From Paenibacillus sp. 32352 (GTDB lineage: Bacteria > Bacillota > Bacilli > Paenibacillales > NBRC-103111): a stretch of DNA of 64,000 bases. The stretch lies in the NCBI RefSeq assembly GCF_002042965.1, contig NZ_MZNT01000011.1, positions 248,001 to 312,000 on the forward strand, in the 5' to 3' direction. Shown here one piece after another: positions 1 through 9,935 of this stretch. Every line of letters begins with the position of its first letter. The stretch's first letter is position 1. The position numbers and the translations under genes were made by a program. The notes below the pieces were generated by a model. That model did not search any database, had not been told where the DNA came from, and worked only from the letters and a program-made list of their open reading frames with translations.

Positions 1-1
1 A

Positions 2-520
2 TATTTTTTGGAACAAATCATTCCTGTGTGCGAAGCGAACGACATCCGCATGGCTATTCATCCGGATGATCCGCCTTGGCCGATCTTCGGTTTGCCGCGC
101 ATTATGACGAGCCAGGTTAATATCCGAAGACTTCTCAAGCTGGTCGATAGTCCGTACAACGGAGTGACCTTGTGCAGCGGATCGCTGGGGGCCAACCCGG
201 ATAACGACATCCCGGCTATGGTTAGAGAGTTTGCGGGGCGCATTCCTTTTGCCCATATCCGTAACGTCCGAGTCTATGACAACGGTGATTTTATTGAGAC
301 GTCGCATCGTGCCCAGGACGGCACCGTAGATATTTGCGGCATTGTGAAGGCTTACTACGATACGGGCTTTACCGGGTATGCAAGACCGGATCACGGAAGA
401 CATATATGGGATGAACAATGTCGTGCCGGCTACGGACTTTATGACCGCGCACTTGGCATTATGTACTTGTGGGGCTTGTGGGATTCATTAGCAAATCTAG
501 CCAAGGAGGCAAAAGCATGA
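2..520 (+). CDS. uxuA: Mannonate dehydratase, C-terminal part (5' end outside the window)
   Basis: The reading frame is already open at the window edge, so only the last 172 or so residues are visible. The usual length is about 350. The block [18 protein letters not shown] and the following [13 protein letters not shown] segment are hallmarks of UxuA, which dehydrates D-mannonate to 2-keto-3-deoxygluconate in the cytoplasm during hexuronate breakdown. The later HIRNVR and DGTVDICG segments fit the same TIM-barrel family. The stop codon overlaps the start of the next gene (ATGA), which indicates translational coupling with uxuB. No frame damage is seen. The identification rests on family motifs and on the partner gene. 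Confidence 0.93.
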   Translation, partial: YFLEQIIPVCEANDIRMAIHPDDPPWPIFGLPRIMTSQVNIRRLLKLVDSPYNGVTLCSGSLGANPDNDIPAMVREFAGRIPFAHIRNVRVYDNGDFIETSHRAQDGTVDICGIVKAYYDTGFTGYARPDHGRHIWDEQCRAGYGLYDRALGIMYLWGLWDSLANLAKEAKA

Positions 521-1365
521 TTACGCTAAACGATAATTTAAAAGGGAAAGTCGCTGTCATTACGGGTGGCAGCGGTGTCTTGTGCTCGGCAATGGCAAGA
601 GAGCTGGGCAGGCAAGGCGTCAAAGTCGCTATTTTGAACCGGACTCTAGAGAAAGGCGAGCAGGTCGCTCTCGAAATACAAGCGGCAGGCGGTACGGCTA
701 TAGCAGTAGCCTGCGATGTGTTGAATGTGGAAAGCGTCAAGGCCGCGGAGAAGGTCGTAACCGAGAGATTAGGAGTATGCGATATTTTGATCAATGGAGC
801 GGGAGGCAACCATCCAAAAGGCAGCACGACAAACGAGACTTTCAAGCCAGAGGACTTGCTCAATAAGGACATCACGACCTTTTATGATCTGACAGAGGAA
901 GGTTTCGGGTATGTGTTCAACTTGAACTTCTTAGGCTCCCTGATCCCTACCCAGGTGTTCTCGCGCGGCATGGTGAATAGAACCGGCGCTATTGTAATCA
1001 ACATGTCATCCATGAGTGCGCCGAGCCCGATGACCAAGGTGCCTGCTTACAGCGCAGCTAAGGCGGCAATCGAGAACTTTACACAATGGCTAGCGGTGCA
1101 CATGGCGGATGTGGGGATCCGTGTCAATGCTATTGCACCAGGCTTCTTCTTGACAGAACAAAACCGCAGGCTTTTAACAAATGAGGACGGCTCATTGACG
1201 GAGCGCTCGAACAAAATATTGACTCATACACCGATGCGCAGGTTTGGTAAACCGGAAGATCTGCTGGGAACCCTGCTGTGGTTGGCCGATGAGAATTTGT
1301 CCGGCTTCGTTACAGGGATCACCATACCGGTAGACGGCGGGTTCATGTCCTACGCCGGGGTGTAG
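517..1365 (+). CDS. uxuB: D-mannonate oxidoreductase (fructuronate reductase), SDR family
   Basis: A short-chain dehydrogenase of 282 residues. It has a Rossmann glycine motif ([18 protein letters not shown], about residues 14-31), the NGAGG segment and the catalytic YSAAK tyrosine-lysine pair. The end is VDGGF, typical of SDRs. In Bacillus-type organisms UxuB belongs to this family and links fructuronate and mannonate with NAD(H). I chose the ATG at 517 because a perfect AAGGAGG (503-509) lies 7 nt before it. An upstream ATG at 469 in the same frame lies inside uxuA and has no such site. The overlap with uxuA supports the role, since uxuA makes the next step of the same pathway. Confidence 0.9.
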   Translation: MITLNDNLKGKVAVITGGSGVLCSAMARELGRQGVKVAILNRTLEKGEQVALEIQAAGGTAIAVACDVLNVESVKAAEKVVTERLGVCDILINGAGGNHPKGSTTNETFKPEDLLNKDITTFYDLTEEGFGYVFNLNFLGSLIPTQVFSRGMVNRTGAIVINMSSMSAPSPMTKVPAYSAAKAAIENFTQWLAVHMADVGIRVNAIAPGFFLTEQNRRLLTNEDGSLTERSNKILTHTPMRRFGKPEDLLGTLLWLADENLSGFVTGITIPVDGGFMSYAGV

Positions 1366-1425
1366 TGAGCGAGGAACAAGGCCAGATGATTTATTTAAAG
1401 AGAAACTAATAAGCTATAACACATT

Positions 1426-1455
1426 ACGGATGCAGCCAATGTATCCGTTTTTTAA
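1426..1455 (+). terminator. Rho-independent terminator after uxuAB
   Basis: A 9-bp stem (1426-1434 with 1440-1448, one G-T pair) and a 5-nt loop are followed directly by a run of T. It lies about 60 nt after the uxuB stop and separates the uronate genes from the LacI promoter. Confidence 0.8.
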
Positions 1456-1499
1456 TTTGAAGCGGCAGTCTGCCTCTTCCCAACACTTCCATTTTTTTC

Positions 1500-1549
1500 T
1501 TGACATGTTAAACGTTTAAGCTTACTCTAAAGGTATGTTAAACGTTTAA
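1500..1549 (+). promoter_or_regulatory. LacI-regulator promoter with two identical operators
   Basis: TTGACA (1500-1505), a 17-nt spacer and TACTCT (1523-1528) form a plausible sigma-A promoter. Two perfect copies of the 12-bp palindrome TTAAACGTTTAA lie at 1508-1519 (inside the spacer) and 1538-1549 (just after the expected start of transcription). Their centres are 30 bp apart, about three helical turns. The central CG is typical of LacI-family operators. The gene that follows encodes such a regulator, so autoregulation is the natural reading, but it is inferred. Confidence 0.8.
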
Positions 1550-1570
1550 AAAATTGGAGATGAATTGTTG

Positions 1571-2590
1571 ATGAGCAAACCCAAACAAGTCACCATAGTC
1601 GATGTGGCGGAGCACGCCGGCGTCTCAATTGCAACCGTTTCCAATGTCCTAAACCGAGGTGGAATTCGTACATCAAAAGAAACGATTCGCAAGGTCGAGT
1701 CGGCGGCCAATGAACTGGGCTACCGGCGAAACATCATGGCAGCGGGACTAAGCAGACAAAAAACCTTTGAAATTGGCCTCATTATACCAGGCTTTAAAAG
1801 CATCTACGGGACGTTAGCGGAGCATTTGCAGCTCGAAGCACATCATGCCGGCTACCACTTAACGGTTTTTTCCTCCAATGGACTAGACCCTGATATTGAA
1901 CGAAGGCATCTTGAAGTGCTGCTGCAGCGAAGAGTAGACGGCCTTATTTGCCATGGTTTGGCCATGGGGATGGAGGCTACCAGGTCCATTGTGAATCAAG
2001 GAACGCCTTTGGTACTGATCAACGGCTGGAACTGGCCTGAGGAAATTTCGATCGGTTCTGTTAATTTTGGAATTGCCGGGGCCAATGAGCAATCCTGCAA
2101 GGTTCTTGCGGAGCGAGGGTGTACCATGCTCTGTTATGTAGGACACAAAGGCTCGAAGATTATCGATGAACAGAGGCGGATCGGATATGGGGAAGGGCTC
2201 CGGAAATATGGAAGCGGTTTACTTCATGACCTGGCGGATATTCAAGAGCTGGACTATGAAGGCTATTTGACAGATTTGGTACAACGGCACTCAGGACGGA
2301 TCGGCATCATTGCCTTTGACGATAATATTGCTCTAAAGCTGTTGTCTGCTGCGAACAAGCTGCACATTCCTATTCCTGACCGTTTGATGCTGATCGGAAT
2401 TAATAACGATTATATAGCGATGAACAGCTATCCGGGAATCTCGAGTTGGGATATTCCCTATCGTGATCATGCTCGGTCGGTCATACAAAAATTGATTAAC
2501 AAGCTCGAAGGAAAAACGGAGGAGGGGGAGGTTCGGGAATTGGAATTGCCTCTGACATTCATGGACCGGGAAACAACCAAATTACCGTAA
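1571..2590 (+). CDS. LacI-family transcriptional regulator
   Basis: A 339-residue repressor of the GalR/LacI type. The N-terminal helix-turn-helix is clear: VTIVDVAEHAGVSIATVSNV at about residues 6-25, followed by a hinge helix. The remainder is a periplasmic-binding-protein-like sensor domain with GLIIPGF and GLICHG strands. The ATG at 1571 is preceded by GGAGATGA (1556-1563). In-frame TTG codons at 1565 and 1568 are alternative starts. Two identical palindromes in its own promoter suggest autorepression. The gene stands between uxuAB and an orphan sugar-binding protein, so its ligand is probably a sugar or uronate from this locus; the ligand itself cannot be read from the sequence. Confidence 0.9.
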   Translation: MSKPKQVTIVDVAEHAGVSIATVSNVLNRGGIRTSKETIRKVESAANELGYRRNIMAAGLSRQKTFEIGLIIPGFKSIYGTLAEHLQLEAHHAGYHLTVFSSNGLDPDIERRHLEVLLQRRVDGLICHGLAMGMEATRSIVNQGTPLVLINGWNWPEEISIGSVNFGIAGANEQSCKVLAERGCTMLCYVGHKGSKIIDEQRRIGYGEGLRKYGSGLLHDLADIQELDYEGYLTDLVQRHSGRIGIIAFDDNIALKLLSAANKLHIPIPDRLMLIGINNDYIAMNSYPGISSWDIPYRDHARSVIQKLINKLEGKTEEGEVRELELPLTFMDRETTKLP

Positions 2591-2741
2591 GAGATGGGGA
2601 ACGGATAAGTCAGAGATTCTTTGCAATTCAACCCAACTACCCAAGTATTACATCACAACGGTATTTGAATGCGGTTGCATTTTAGGAACAGACATGTGAT
2701 TCTTTAAAATCTCAAAATCAAGTCGCTAAAGGAGGACTTCC

Positions 2742-4067
2742 ATGAGACCCAGGAAGAATTGGATCGTTCGATTGATAATGTTTACGACTTTATCCCTTAT
2801 AGCGGGGGGATGCAGCAACGGGGCAGCCAGCGAGGGGAAAGCGGAGGAGGCCAACAAAAATGCAGAGCCGGTTGAGCTTGTATTTTATTCCGTAAGCAAG
2901 GATTCCGAGGAAAACTTTAATGAGCGATTCGGGAACGCCATTCGCAAAAAATTCCCAAGCTATACCATAAAATATATTCAGCGTGTACCGAACAGTACGG
3001 ATTTACAGCAGCTATTGACCTCTGGTGCACAAATTGATATTCAGTGGGACTCCATTGCATCGTTCACAGGCTCCGTGCTCGACAGCGGAACGGCGTTCGA
3101 TATGACGGATTTGATTAAGCAGCATAATCTCGATTTGAACCGTTTTGAACCGAGCATGATTGATTCATTGAAGAAGATGTCCGGCGGGGGACTTTGTGGC
3201 TTGCCTCTATATAACGACCGAATGGCCCTCTATTACAACAAAGATCTATTTGATAAGTTTGGCGTACCTTATCCTAAGGATGGAATGACCTGGGACGAAA
3301 TCATTGAGCTTTCGAACCAAATGACCCGGGAAGAAAGCGGTGTTGTCTATACGGGCTTCTCGCCTTCCCTTAACCAGGTGTTCGTTTCCAATCCATACTC
3401 TCTTCCGCTTGTAGACAGCTCTACAAATAAAGCCACGATCAATAACGACACTTGGAAAAAAATCATCGATACTATGCTGATCCGCCCTACCCAAAATAAT
3501 ATGTACAAGAAAAAAATCGAGCAATCGAATGGTAAGATTCCTGATTCTAACACCTTCGTCAAGGAAAAAACATTAGCTATGTACACGGCTTCTCCTCTGC
3601 TCCCGGTAGTTTTTGCCCAGGATATGTCGTCGATGAACTGGGATGTTGTCACCTTCCCTGCATTCAAGGAATTGCCTGGCGTCGGCGCGCAAGCGTATCC
3701 CGGAGTGATCTCCGTGACGAAGATGTCAAAGAATAAAGATGCGGCTATGGAGGTGATCAAATATCTGACGTCGGATGAGTACCAGCTGGAGTCTTCTAAG
3801 AACGGCATCATGACCGTACTGAAGGACGAAGCCATTCAGAAAACACTTGGGCAAAATACGGCGTACAAGGACAAAAACTTTTCGGCGTTCTTCACCAAAT
3901 TCCCGGCTATGGCAGAAAAGACGGTGAGTGAAAGCAAAGCAGCAGTATTAGGCAAATATACGACAAACGCGATGAAGGTAGTCAATGGGGAAATGGACAT
4001 TAATACCATGCTTCGTACGACGGAGGAGGAAGCAAACAAAGCCCTGCAATCCGCAAGTGCGAAATAG
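2742..4067 (+). CDS. Orphan sugar-binding lipoprotein A (extracellular solute-binding protein family 1)
   Basis: A 441-residue exported lipoprotein. A basic N-terminus, a hydrophobic stretch and a cysteine in IAGGC (a slightly loose lipobox) are followed by a low-complexity linker. The mature part has the family signature LYYNKDLFDKFGVPYPKDG and ends with an ALQSASAK tail. Such proteins capture oligosaccharides for ABC importers, but no permease or ATPase gene lies next to it. The start is supported by AAAGGAGG just upstream. It is 47 nt before a SUMF1-like gene and upstream of the PL9 lyase, so the three probably form one operon ending at the terminator at 6919. Its closest relative in the window is the protein at 25326-26654. 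The substrate is unknown; a pectin fragment is likely. Confidence 0.85.
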   Translation: MRPRKNWIVRLIMFTTLSLIAGGCSNGAASEGKAEEANKNAEPVELVFYSVSKDSEENFNERFGNAIRKKFPSYTIKYIQRVPNSTDLQQLLTSGAQIDIQWDSIASFTGSVLDSGTAFDMTDLIKQHNLDLNRFEPSMIDSLKKMSGGGLCGLPLYNDRMALYYNKDLFDKFGVPYPKDGMTWDEIIELSNQMTREESGVVYTGFSPSLNQVFVSNPYSLPLVDSSTNKATINNDTWKKIIDTMLIRPTQNNMYKKKIEQSNGKIPDSNTFVKEKTLAMYTASPLLPVVFAQDMSSMNWDVVTFPAFKELPGVGAQAYPGVISVTKMSKNKDAAMEVIKYLTSDEYQLESSKNGIMTVLKDEAIQKTLGQNTAYKDKNFSAFFTKFPAMAEKTVSESKAAVLGKYTTNAMKVVNGEMDINTMLRTTEEEANKALQSASAK

Positions 4068-4114
4068 GTCAGGAGGGGAGGCGGGATTAGGATTATCGCT
4101 CTAGGAAGGTGACT

Positions 4115-4927
4115 ATGAAACTTAAGATTTCTCTACTAACATTTCTGGTTGTTACAGGGATAGCAGATGCGGGTCTACTATATTTCAGTAGGTCTGGACC
4201 AACAGGTGGTGAAATGAATCTGCCAAAAACAGAAATCCTGGATATAGGGCATGGCATCAACATGGAGTTTGTTCTGATTCATCCAGGGTCGTTTACAATG
4301 GGATCTTCTGTGGAGGTAGGAGAGGGGGACGAAGCCCCAGAGCACAAAGTCACGATTACGAAACCATTTTATCTGGGAAAATATGAGGTGACCCAGGAAC
4401 AATGGGAAGAGCTTATGGGGAACAATCCAAGTAAGTTCAAAGGGGATAAACGGCCTGTCGACAGCGTCAGCTGGGAGGACACCCAACTATTTTTACAAAA
4501 ACTCCAAGAAAAGACAGGACGTAAATTCGCTTTACCTACAGAAGCACAATGGGAATTTGCAGCACGTGCAGGCACAAGCACCCGATGGGAATTCGGCGAT
4601 AATGAATCGATTTTAGGCGAGTATGCTTGGTACCAGGAAAATTCAGATGGGGTGACTCATCCGGTAGGCCAGAAAAAGCCTAATGCATGGGGACTGTATG
4701 ATATGTATGGGAACATTCAGGAGTGGTGCAAGGATTGGTATGCAGCTCCTTATCCGCAAGGGAATGCTTCTGACCCGCAAGGTCCAAATTCTGGCGATTC
4801 TCGTGTTTTACGCGGAGGGGCTTGGGGGGACGACTTCACCATGGTTCGTTCAACCTACCGTAACGCGTCCGGAACGGACGCTAAAACTCCGGGCATTGGC
4901 TTTCGGGTTGCAATGGTAATGAATTAA
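4115..4927 (+). CDS. SUMF1/FGE-like domain protein, probably exported or membrane-anchored, without the catalytic cysteines
   Basis: 270 residues. A single N-terminal hydrophobic stretch (about residues 5-22) acts as a signal or anchor. The rest is a complete formylglycine-generating-enzyme-like domain: GSFTMGSS, then [39 protein letters not shown] and a final RVLRGGAW...GFRV. True aerobic formylglycine-generating enzymes carry a cysteine pair near the C-terminus. That region here has none; the only cysteine is in EWCKDW. It is therefore unlikely to make formylglycine, and no sulfatase gene is in the window. I chose the ATG at 4115 with AGGAAGG 5 nt before it over the GTG at 4109. It sits between a binding protein and a pectate lyase. 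A carbohydrate-binding or other role is possible but not shown. Confidence 0.85.
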   Translation: MKLKISLLTFLVVTGIADAGLLYFSRSGPTGGEMNLPKTEILDIGHGINMEFVLIHPGSFTMGSSVEVGEGDEAPEHKVTITKPFYLGKYEVTQEQWEELMGNNPSKFKGDKRPVDSVSWEDTQLFLQKLQEKTGRKFALPTEAQWEFAARAGTSTRWEFGDNESILGEYAWYQENSDGVTHPVGQKKPNAWGLYDMYGNIQEWCKDWYAAPYPQGNASDPQGPNSGDSRVLRGGAWGDDFTMVRSTYRNASGTDAKTPGIGFRVAMVMN

Positions 4928-4949
4928 CAAGGAAAAAGGAGGAAGAACT

Positions 4950-6848
4950 ATGGAAAAATCAATAACAGCTACTTTCACTGCAATGGGTCAGCTTTCCAAA
5001 ATTTGTGCAGCCACGATCATGCTAAGTTTAGCGGCATTATTTGTAATAACATCCTCAGCATTTGCCGCAAATTACTACATTTCTCCAACGGGGAGTGACA
5101 GCAATTCAGGAACGGAAAGCGCACCGTTCAAGAGCATTATGAAAGCGCAATCAGCAGCATCATCGGGGGATACCGTATATATTCGCGGAGGAGTTTATGA
5201 TGATTTTGAAATTGCCAATACCGATAGTAATTATAATTATGTCCATGACATTACTAAGAGCGGGATTACCTACGAGGCTTATCCTGGGGATAAAAGGCCC
5301 GTTTTTGATTTCAAAAATGTGCCAACCAATTTACGTGTGGCTGCTTTTCGTGTGGCAGATAAAGTAACAGGTGTCAAATTCAAAGGATTTGATGCGATAG
5401 GGGTTAAGGTAGGCAACCAAAAGCAATCCGAGGTGTTCAGAATAATCGGTCAAGCCGATTTCGAGAATGTAGCTGCACATGATAATGAAGCTAACGGCTT
5501 TTACTTTACAACAAGAGGGACAGGAATTGTCCTAAATTGTGATTCTTACAATAACATTGGACCAACGGATACATCAGCGGGAAATACAGATGGTTTTGGT
5601 GCACATGCTGGTCCCGTTTCGTTCATTAACTCCCGTGCATGGAATAACAGCGACGATGGGTTTGACAGTATCAGCTCGAGTGCGGCAGTGACTTATGACC
5701 ATTCCTGGTCTTTCAATCATCGAGGGAATCAGAATGGGATAGGCGACAAAAATGGGTTTAAAGTCGGCGGGTATTCTCATAGAACAACCGGAATTCCTGA
5801 TCCAGTGCCGGTTCATACCGTTACTTATTCCTTAGCTGTTAATAACGGAGCAAATGGATTTTATGCTAATCATCAGCCGGGTCAATCGGCTAATTGGATT
5901 AATAACACCGCTTACAATAATAGGAATGCTAATTTCAATATGCTTGAGCGCGTTAGTCCAACGGAGGATATCGACATCCCCGGTTACAGAGAAGTGTTAC
6001 ATAATAACATTGCTTATATGGGCACATCCATAGCCAATGATAATAATCCGCCGGAACATGTCACTAACAACTCATGGACCATGGATGGCGGGCTTAAGCT
6101 GACAGATAAAGATTTTGTAAGTTTGGATATGACCCAATTATCTGCACCTAGAAAACCGGACGGCAGCTTGCCGGATGTTACTTTTATGCGCCCGGTGCCT
6201 ACCAGTCCTCTATACAAAAATGGCTTGGGCTACCTTGCCGATAGGGACGTTGACAAGACGGCTCCAGCCGATGCTACCTTCACTGCGGACGTTACAGCTC
6301 CGACCAATGGCGACGTGATCCTAACGATTAGTTACCCGGATGATGCTGTTGTGAAAGAATACAAGTTAGGCGTCAATGGGGAATGGAAAACTTATCATAC
6401 GCCCATAGCTATATCTGCTAATGATACGGTGTACGCGAGAGGAACGGATGCAGCAGGCAATGTTTCGAATGTGTCGAGCTACACGGTCAGCAATATCGAC
6501 AAGACCGCTCCGAAGTTCTCCATCCAGCTCGATAGAACAACGATTTGGCCGCCAAATCACAAGATGGTTAAGATCAGTGTCTTACCGAATGCGAGCGATG
6601 CTGAATCCGGCGTAGATTTAATGATTCTAACGTCGATCACGAGCAATCAGCCGAATACCGATCGAGACGATATTCAGGCCGAGTTCGGAACAGCAGCGAC
6701 TTCCTTCAGCTTGCGTGCGGAAAAATCACGTATCTATACCATCACGTACACGGCTTCCGATAAAGCGGGCAACCAAACCGTCGCAACGGCAACGGTCACT
6801 GTGCCACACGACCAAGCTGATCAAAGCAGCGGTAACTCCCCACAATAA
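4950..6848 (+). CDS. Secreted pectate / rhamnogalacturonan lyase, polysaccharide lyase family 9
   Basis: 632 residues with a signal peptide ending near AFA (about residue 39), then a right-handed parallel beta-helix from residue 40 to about 430. The opening [19 protein letters not shown] and the asparagine-rich coils are typical of PL9. The motif NGFKVGG places a lysine at residue 271, where PL9 enzymes carry the catalytic base. An Ig-like module with AGNVS and a second bacterial repeat near [10 protein letters not shown] follow to the C-terminus. PL9 enzymes cut polygalacturonate or the rhamnogalacturonan-I backbone by beta-elimination outside the cell. Two PL11 lyases in the window favour a rhamnogalacturonan role, though pectate is equally possible. 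A strong terminator follows at 6919. Confidence 0.88.
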   Translation: MEKSITATFTAMGQLSKICAATIMLSLAALFVITSSAFAANYYISPTGSDSNSGTESAPFKSIMKAQSAASSGDTVYIRGGVYDDFEIANTDSNYNYVHDITKSGITYEAYPGDKRPVFDFKNVPTNLRVAAFRVADKVTGVKFKGFDAIGVKVGNQKQSEVFRIIGQADFENVAAHDNEANGFYFTTRGTGIVLNCDSYNNIGPTDTSAGNTDGFGAHAGPVSFINSRAWNNSDDGFDSISSSAAVTYDHSWSFNHRGNQNGIGDKNGFKVGGYSHRTTGIPDPVPVHTVTYSLAVNNGANGFYANHQPGQSANWINNTAYNNRNANFNMLERVSPTEDIDIPGYREVLHNNIAYMGTSIANDNNPPEHVTNNSWTMDGGLKLTDKDFVSLDMTQLSAPRKPDGSLPDVTFMRPVPTSPLYKNGLGYLADRDVDKTAPADATFTADVTAPTNGDVILTISYPDDAVVKEYKLGVNGEWKTYHTPIAISANDTVYARGTDAAGNVSNVSSYTVSNIDKTAPKFSIQLDRTTIWPPNHKMVKISVLPNASDAESGVDLMILTSITSNQPNTDRDDIQAEFGTAATSFSLRAEKSRIYTITYTASDKAGNQTVATATVTVPHDQADQSSGNSPQ

Positions 6849-6918
6849 ACCGGGATATCCACGGACAGATAGACAGCTTTCCGATTTATATATCCCTTAG
6901 GCAGACTCTAAAGAAAGA

Positions 6919-6951
6919 ACCCGGTGCGAGAATTCTCGCGCCGGGTTTTTT
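6919..6951 (+). terminator. Rho-independent terminator after the PL9 gene
   Basis: A 12-bp stem (6919-6930 with 6935-6946, one G-T pair), an AATT tetraloop and a T tract. It is the strongest simple terminator in the window and closes the binding protein / SUMF1-like / PL9 unit. Confidence 0.93.
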
Positions 6952-7010
6952 GGGTGGGTCGGGCCGGAGAGAATGAGATTCCTATGCAGACGAAGCGATA
7001 AAAATATTGG

Positions 7011-7260
7011 CCTGCCTAGACGGCAGGCCTCAGGATGTTGAGAAACCCTGTTTGCGTGAACTATGCTGCATATGGAGGTGGGGTATGCCTCGGAGGAGTT
7101 TACGTCCTCCTTTGAAACCCGTGAAAATACCGCTAAATCTAATCCTATTCACGGGTTTCAACAGAGGCTGGAGGGGCATACCGCACCGGAGTATATTAGC
7201 AAAAGTTCAAGCTTTTATAGGTTTCTCGACAAACTCGGCCCTGCCTAGATGGCAGGCCTC
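7011..7260 (+). repeat. Hairpin-flanked palindromic element, copy 1
   Basis: This is one of five related elements. A 21-bp hairpin sequence at 7011-7031 recurs with one mismatch at 7240-7260; the right copy has a T-rich tail and can act as a terminator. Between them is a 208-bp body. Its ends are inverted (GTTGAGAAACC near 7037, complement of GGTTTCTCGAC near 7220). The outer arms are 7077-7091 with 7171-7187, and the inner arms 7114-7125 with 7148-7159 are a perfect 12-bp match. The core is very close to copy 4. It contains no credible gene; short open frames here are by-products of the repeat. Confidence 0.85.
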
Positions 7261-7387
7261 TATTTTTTAAACAGATGAATGGGATGTGCTGTACCTGAAA
7301 TATTTCATTATCGGGGATAAAAATGTGGTAGCATAATGTCATGATCATCTTATATAGCATAGCAAGCGAAACCGAGGAGGAGATCGC

Positions 7388-8272
7388 ATGGCATCAGGTA
7401 CCGAGACAGGCACATTCGGTTTCCGATTCAAAGTCCCAACGAATTTGTCCATGTGCGAGTTGTTTGCCGTCGGGCGGGACGTAGTAAGGGATACATCTTA
7501 CTGCTGGGGCGGTCTCGAACGGACGGACGGTCCGCTGCTGCTGTTCCAATATACGTTGGAAGGCGAGGGTATTTATGAAAACGGCGGAAACACGTACCGA
7601 ATCGAAGCGGGACGGGCATTTATGGCGGAAATTCCCGGTAATCACCGTTACTATTTCCCGGAGGACAGCTCCTGTTGGTCGTTTATTTTTGTGCTTTTAA
7701 GGCCATCGCTCATCCTGCCGAATTGGGAGGAAGCAATACGCAGATTAGGCGAAACGCCATACCTGCAGCAGACAAGCAGGCCTATTCGTTTTCTGGAGCA
7801 TATCTGGGAGGAGGCGAATGCTGGCAGGATCACAGAACCGTATACCGCATCCTCGTATATGTATCAATTCGTTTCCGAATTGTGCCGGTTGGCGTCCGCG
7901 CCGGACGGAGAGGGACAGAAGTGGCCAGTGAAAATAAAGGAAGCCGCAGCGTTCCTGGAGTCCCATTATGACCGGATGATAAGCCTCGATCAGCTGTCTG
8001 AACAGCTGGGACTGTCCAAGTATCATCTATTACGTACATTCACCGCCACAGTCGGTATTTCGCCCAATGACTATTTAAATCGCGTGCGGATCGAGCAGGC
8101 GATGCGCCTGCTGCACCAGACGGATTGGAGCGTCGAGGAGATCGCAGAACGGGTCGGGTACTCTAGCGGAAGTTATTTTATCAAAGTGTTTCGAAAAGTG
8201 ACGGGCCGGACGCCGGGAAGCTTCCGTTCCGGTGAGGGGCAATTGACATTCAACCGCATGTTCTTCGATTAA
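7388..8272 (+). CDS. AraC-family transcriptional regulator
   Basis: 294 residues: an N-terminal cupin-like ligand domain (about 10-150) and a C-terminal double helix-turn-helix (about 188-285). The latter contains ISLDQLSEQLGLSKYHLLRTF and the signature VEEIAERVGYSSGSYFIKVF. GAGGAGG lies just before the ATG. The GH27 alpha-galactosidase starts 128 nt downstream on the same strand, so this is probably its local activator, responding to a galactoside. No transmembrane segment is present, unlike the two large AraC proteins further on. Confidence 0.92.
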   Translation: MASGTETGTFGFRFKVPTNLSMCELFAVGRDVVRDTSYCWGGLERTDGPLLLFQYTLEGEGIYENGGNTYRIEAGRAFMAEIPGNHRYYFPEDSSCWSFIFVLLRPSLILPNWEEAIRRLGETPYLQQTSRPIRFLEHIWEEANAGRITEPYTASSYMYQFVSELCRLASAPDGEGQKWPVKIKEAAAFLESHYDRMISLDQLSEQLGLSKYHLLRTFTATVGISPNDYLNRVRIEQAMRLLHQTDWSVEEIAERVGYSSGSYFIKVFRKVTGRTPGSFRSGEGQLTFNRMFFD

Positions 8273-8400
8273 CGAGATGAGGCGTGAACCGCAATATTTT
8301 ACCATCGAATGATCAAGATTACTGTAGAAAAGCTGTATCTCCGAATCGTATGATGTAGATATAAGAGCAATTCATTCCAACATCATACTGGAGGTTCGTC

Positions 8401-9681
8401 ATGCAGCATCACTTCCTTGCCCCAACGCCCCCAATGGGGTGGAACAGCTGGGATTGTTACGGCGCGGCCGTAACGGAAGCCGAGATCCGCGGGAATGCGG
8501 ATTATATGGCACAACATTTGAAGGACTATGGCTGGGAATACATCGTCGTAGACATCCAATGGTATGAGCCCGGCGCCGTCTCGTCACAATACCGGCCTTT
8601 CGTCCGGCTGGAGCTTGACGAGTACTCGCGTCTTATGCCGGCCGTGAACCGCTTTCCTTCTGCGGAGGGCGGTGTGGGCTTCAAGCCTTTGGCAGACTAC
8701 ATTCACGGGCTCGGGCTGAAATTCGGCATCCATATCATGCGCGGCATTCCACGTCAGGCAGTTCATGACAACATGCCGATCAAAGGCACAGCCGCTACGG
8801 CACGCGAGATTGCACATCCGAATTCAATCTGTCCGTGGAACACGGATATGTACGGCGTTGACGTCAACAAGGAGGGCGCTCAAGCCTATTATGATTCATT
8901 GTTCGAGCTGTACGCTGAGTGGGGCGTCGATTTCGTCAAGGTCGATGATATTGCCGCGTCAAGACTATATGGCACCCATCTGGCAGAGATCGAAATGATC
9001 CGGAAGGCGATGGACCGCTGCGGACGGCCTATGGTACTGAGTCTTTCCCCTGGGCCGGCGCCTGTCGAACACTCCGACCGCTTCGAGGCGAACGCCAACA
9101 TGTGGCGGATGACCGACGATTTCTGGGATCAGTGGCCGATGCTGTACGACATGTTTGATCGCTGCGAGAAATGGGAAGGAAGTCCGAAGCCCGGCTGCTG
9201 GCCTGATTGCGACATGCTGCCGCTTGGGCATATCGGCATCCGCTCCGTAGACGGCGGAGGGACTGACAGATGGACGCGTTTCACACGGGACGAGCAGCTG
9301 ACGATGATGACGCTTTGGACTATCTTCCGTTCGCCGCTCATGTTCGGCGGAGAGCTTCGTGATAACGATGATTGGACGTTGTCGCTGCTGACAAACCGCG
9401 AGGTGCTTCATATGCACCGCTCCAGCTTCGGTGCCCGCCAGGTCATGCGGGAAGGTGCCGGCATCGTCTGGAAGGCCGAAGGCCCAGAGGGTGAGCGCTA
9501 CGCCGCGCTGTTTAACACCGGCGAGGATCCTATTGTTATAACCGTACCGCTGGCCCGGTTAGGCATAAGCGAAGCAGCACAAGCGAAGGAGCTATGGAGC
9601 GGACGAGAGATCGGTTCACTGGATCATGAGCTGGCCGTAGAGGTACCGCCGCACGGAGCGGCACTCTTCGCCCTAACATAG
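8401..9681 (+). CDS. Alpha-galactosidase, glycoside hydrolase family 27
   Basis: 426 residues with no signal peptide, so probably cytoplasmic. It begins with the family block TPPMGWNSWDCYG. The nucleophile is expected in DFVKVDD (around Asp182) and the acid/base in RMTDDFW (Asp239 or Asp240). A C-terminal beta-sandwich follows the (beta/alpha)8 barrel, with FRSPLMFGG at the junction. GH27 enzymes release terminal alpha-galactose; some members act on related sugars such as beta-L-arabinopyranose, which cannot be excluded. A good GGAGG ribosome site precedes the ATG. The AraC gene upstream probably controls it. The 254 nt after the stop hold no gene and no convincing terminator. Confidence 0.9.
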   Translation: MQHHFLAPTPPMGWNSWDCYGAAVTEAEIRGNADYMAQHLKDYGWEYIVVDIQWYEPGAVSSQYRPFVRLELDEYSRLMPAVNRFPSAEGGVGFKPLADYIHGLGLKFGIHIMRGIPRQAVHDNMPIKGTAATAREIAHPNSICPWNTDMYGVDVNKEGAQAYYDSLFELYAEWGVDFVKVDDIAASRLYGTHLAEIEMIRKAMDRCGRPMVLSLSPGPAPVEHSDRFEANANMWRMTDDFWDQWPMLYDMFDRCEKWEGSPKPGCWPDCDMLPLGHIGIRSVDGGGTDRWTRFTRDEQLTMMTLWTIFRSPLMFGGELRDNDDWTLSLLTNREVLHMHRSSFGARQVMREGAGIVWKAEGPEGERYAALFNTGEDPIVITVPLARLGISEAAQAKELWSGREIGSLDHELAVEVPPHGAALFALT

Positions 9682-9935
9682 CATACACATTAAGCCGTAA
9701 TCGTTTTGACTTCACCCTTCACAACAGGGCTTAGCATCTCCATAAGCACTAGGCTAAGTAGAATCAAGCTGGACGTGCCAAACCATTATGCTCTCTCTCC
9801 TTAGGGATTGAGGGCCTTCCTTTTTAATTCAGCTTTCCTCCCGTCGACCGCTGACGGTGAAATGGCACGGCAAAATGTGATATATTGGGTTAAATCCATA
9901 GCTTAAAAAGTGCTTTAAGGAAGGAATCTCTATCC

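Noticed and set aside
7007-7270. Short open frames inside repeat copy 1
   Set aside because: They consist of the palindromic arms, so they are by-products of the repeat.
9682-9935. Terminator or promoter in the gap after GH27
   Set aside because: Candidate stems and boxes did not fit standard spacing.
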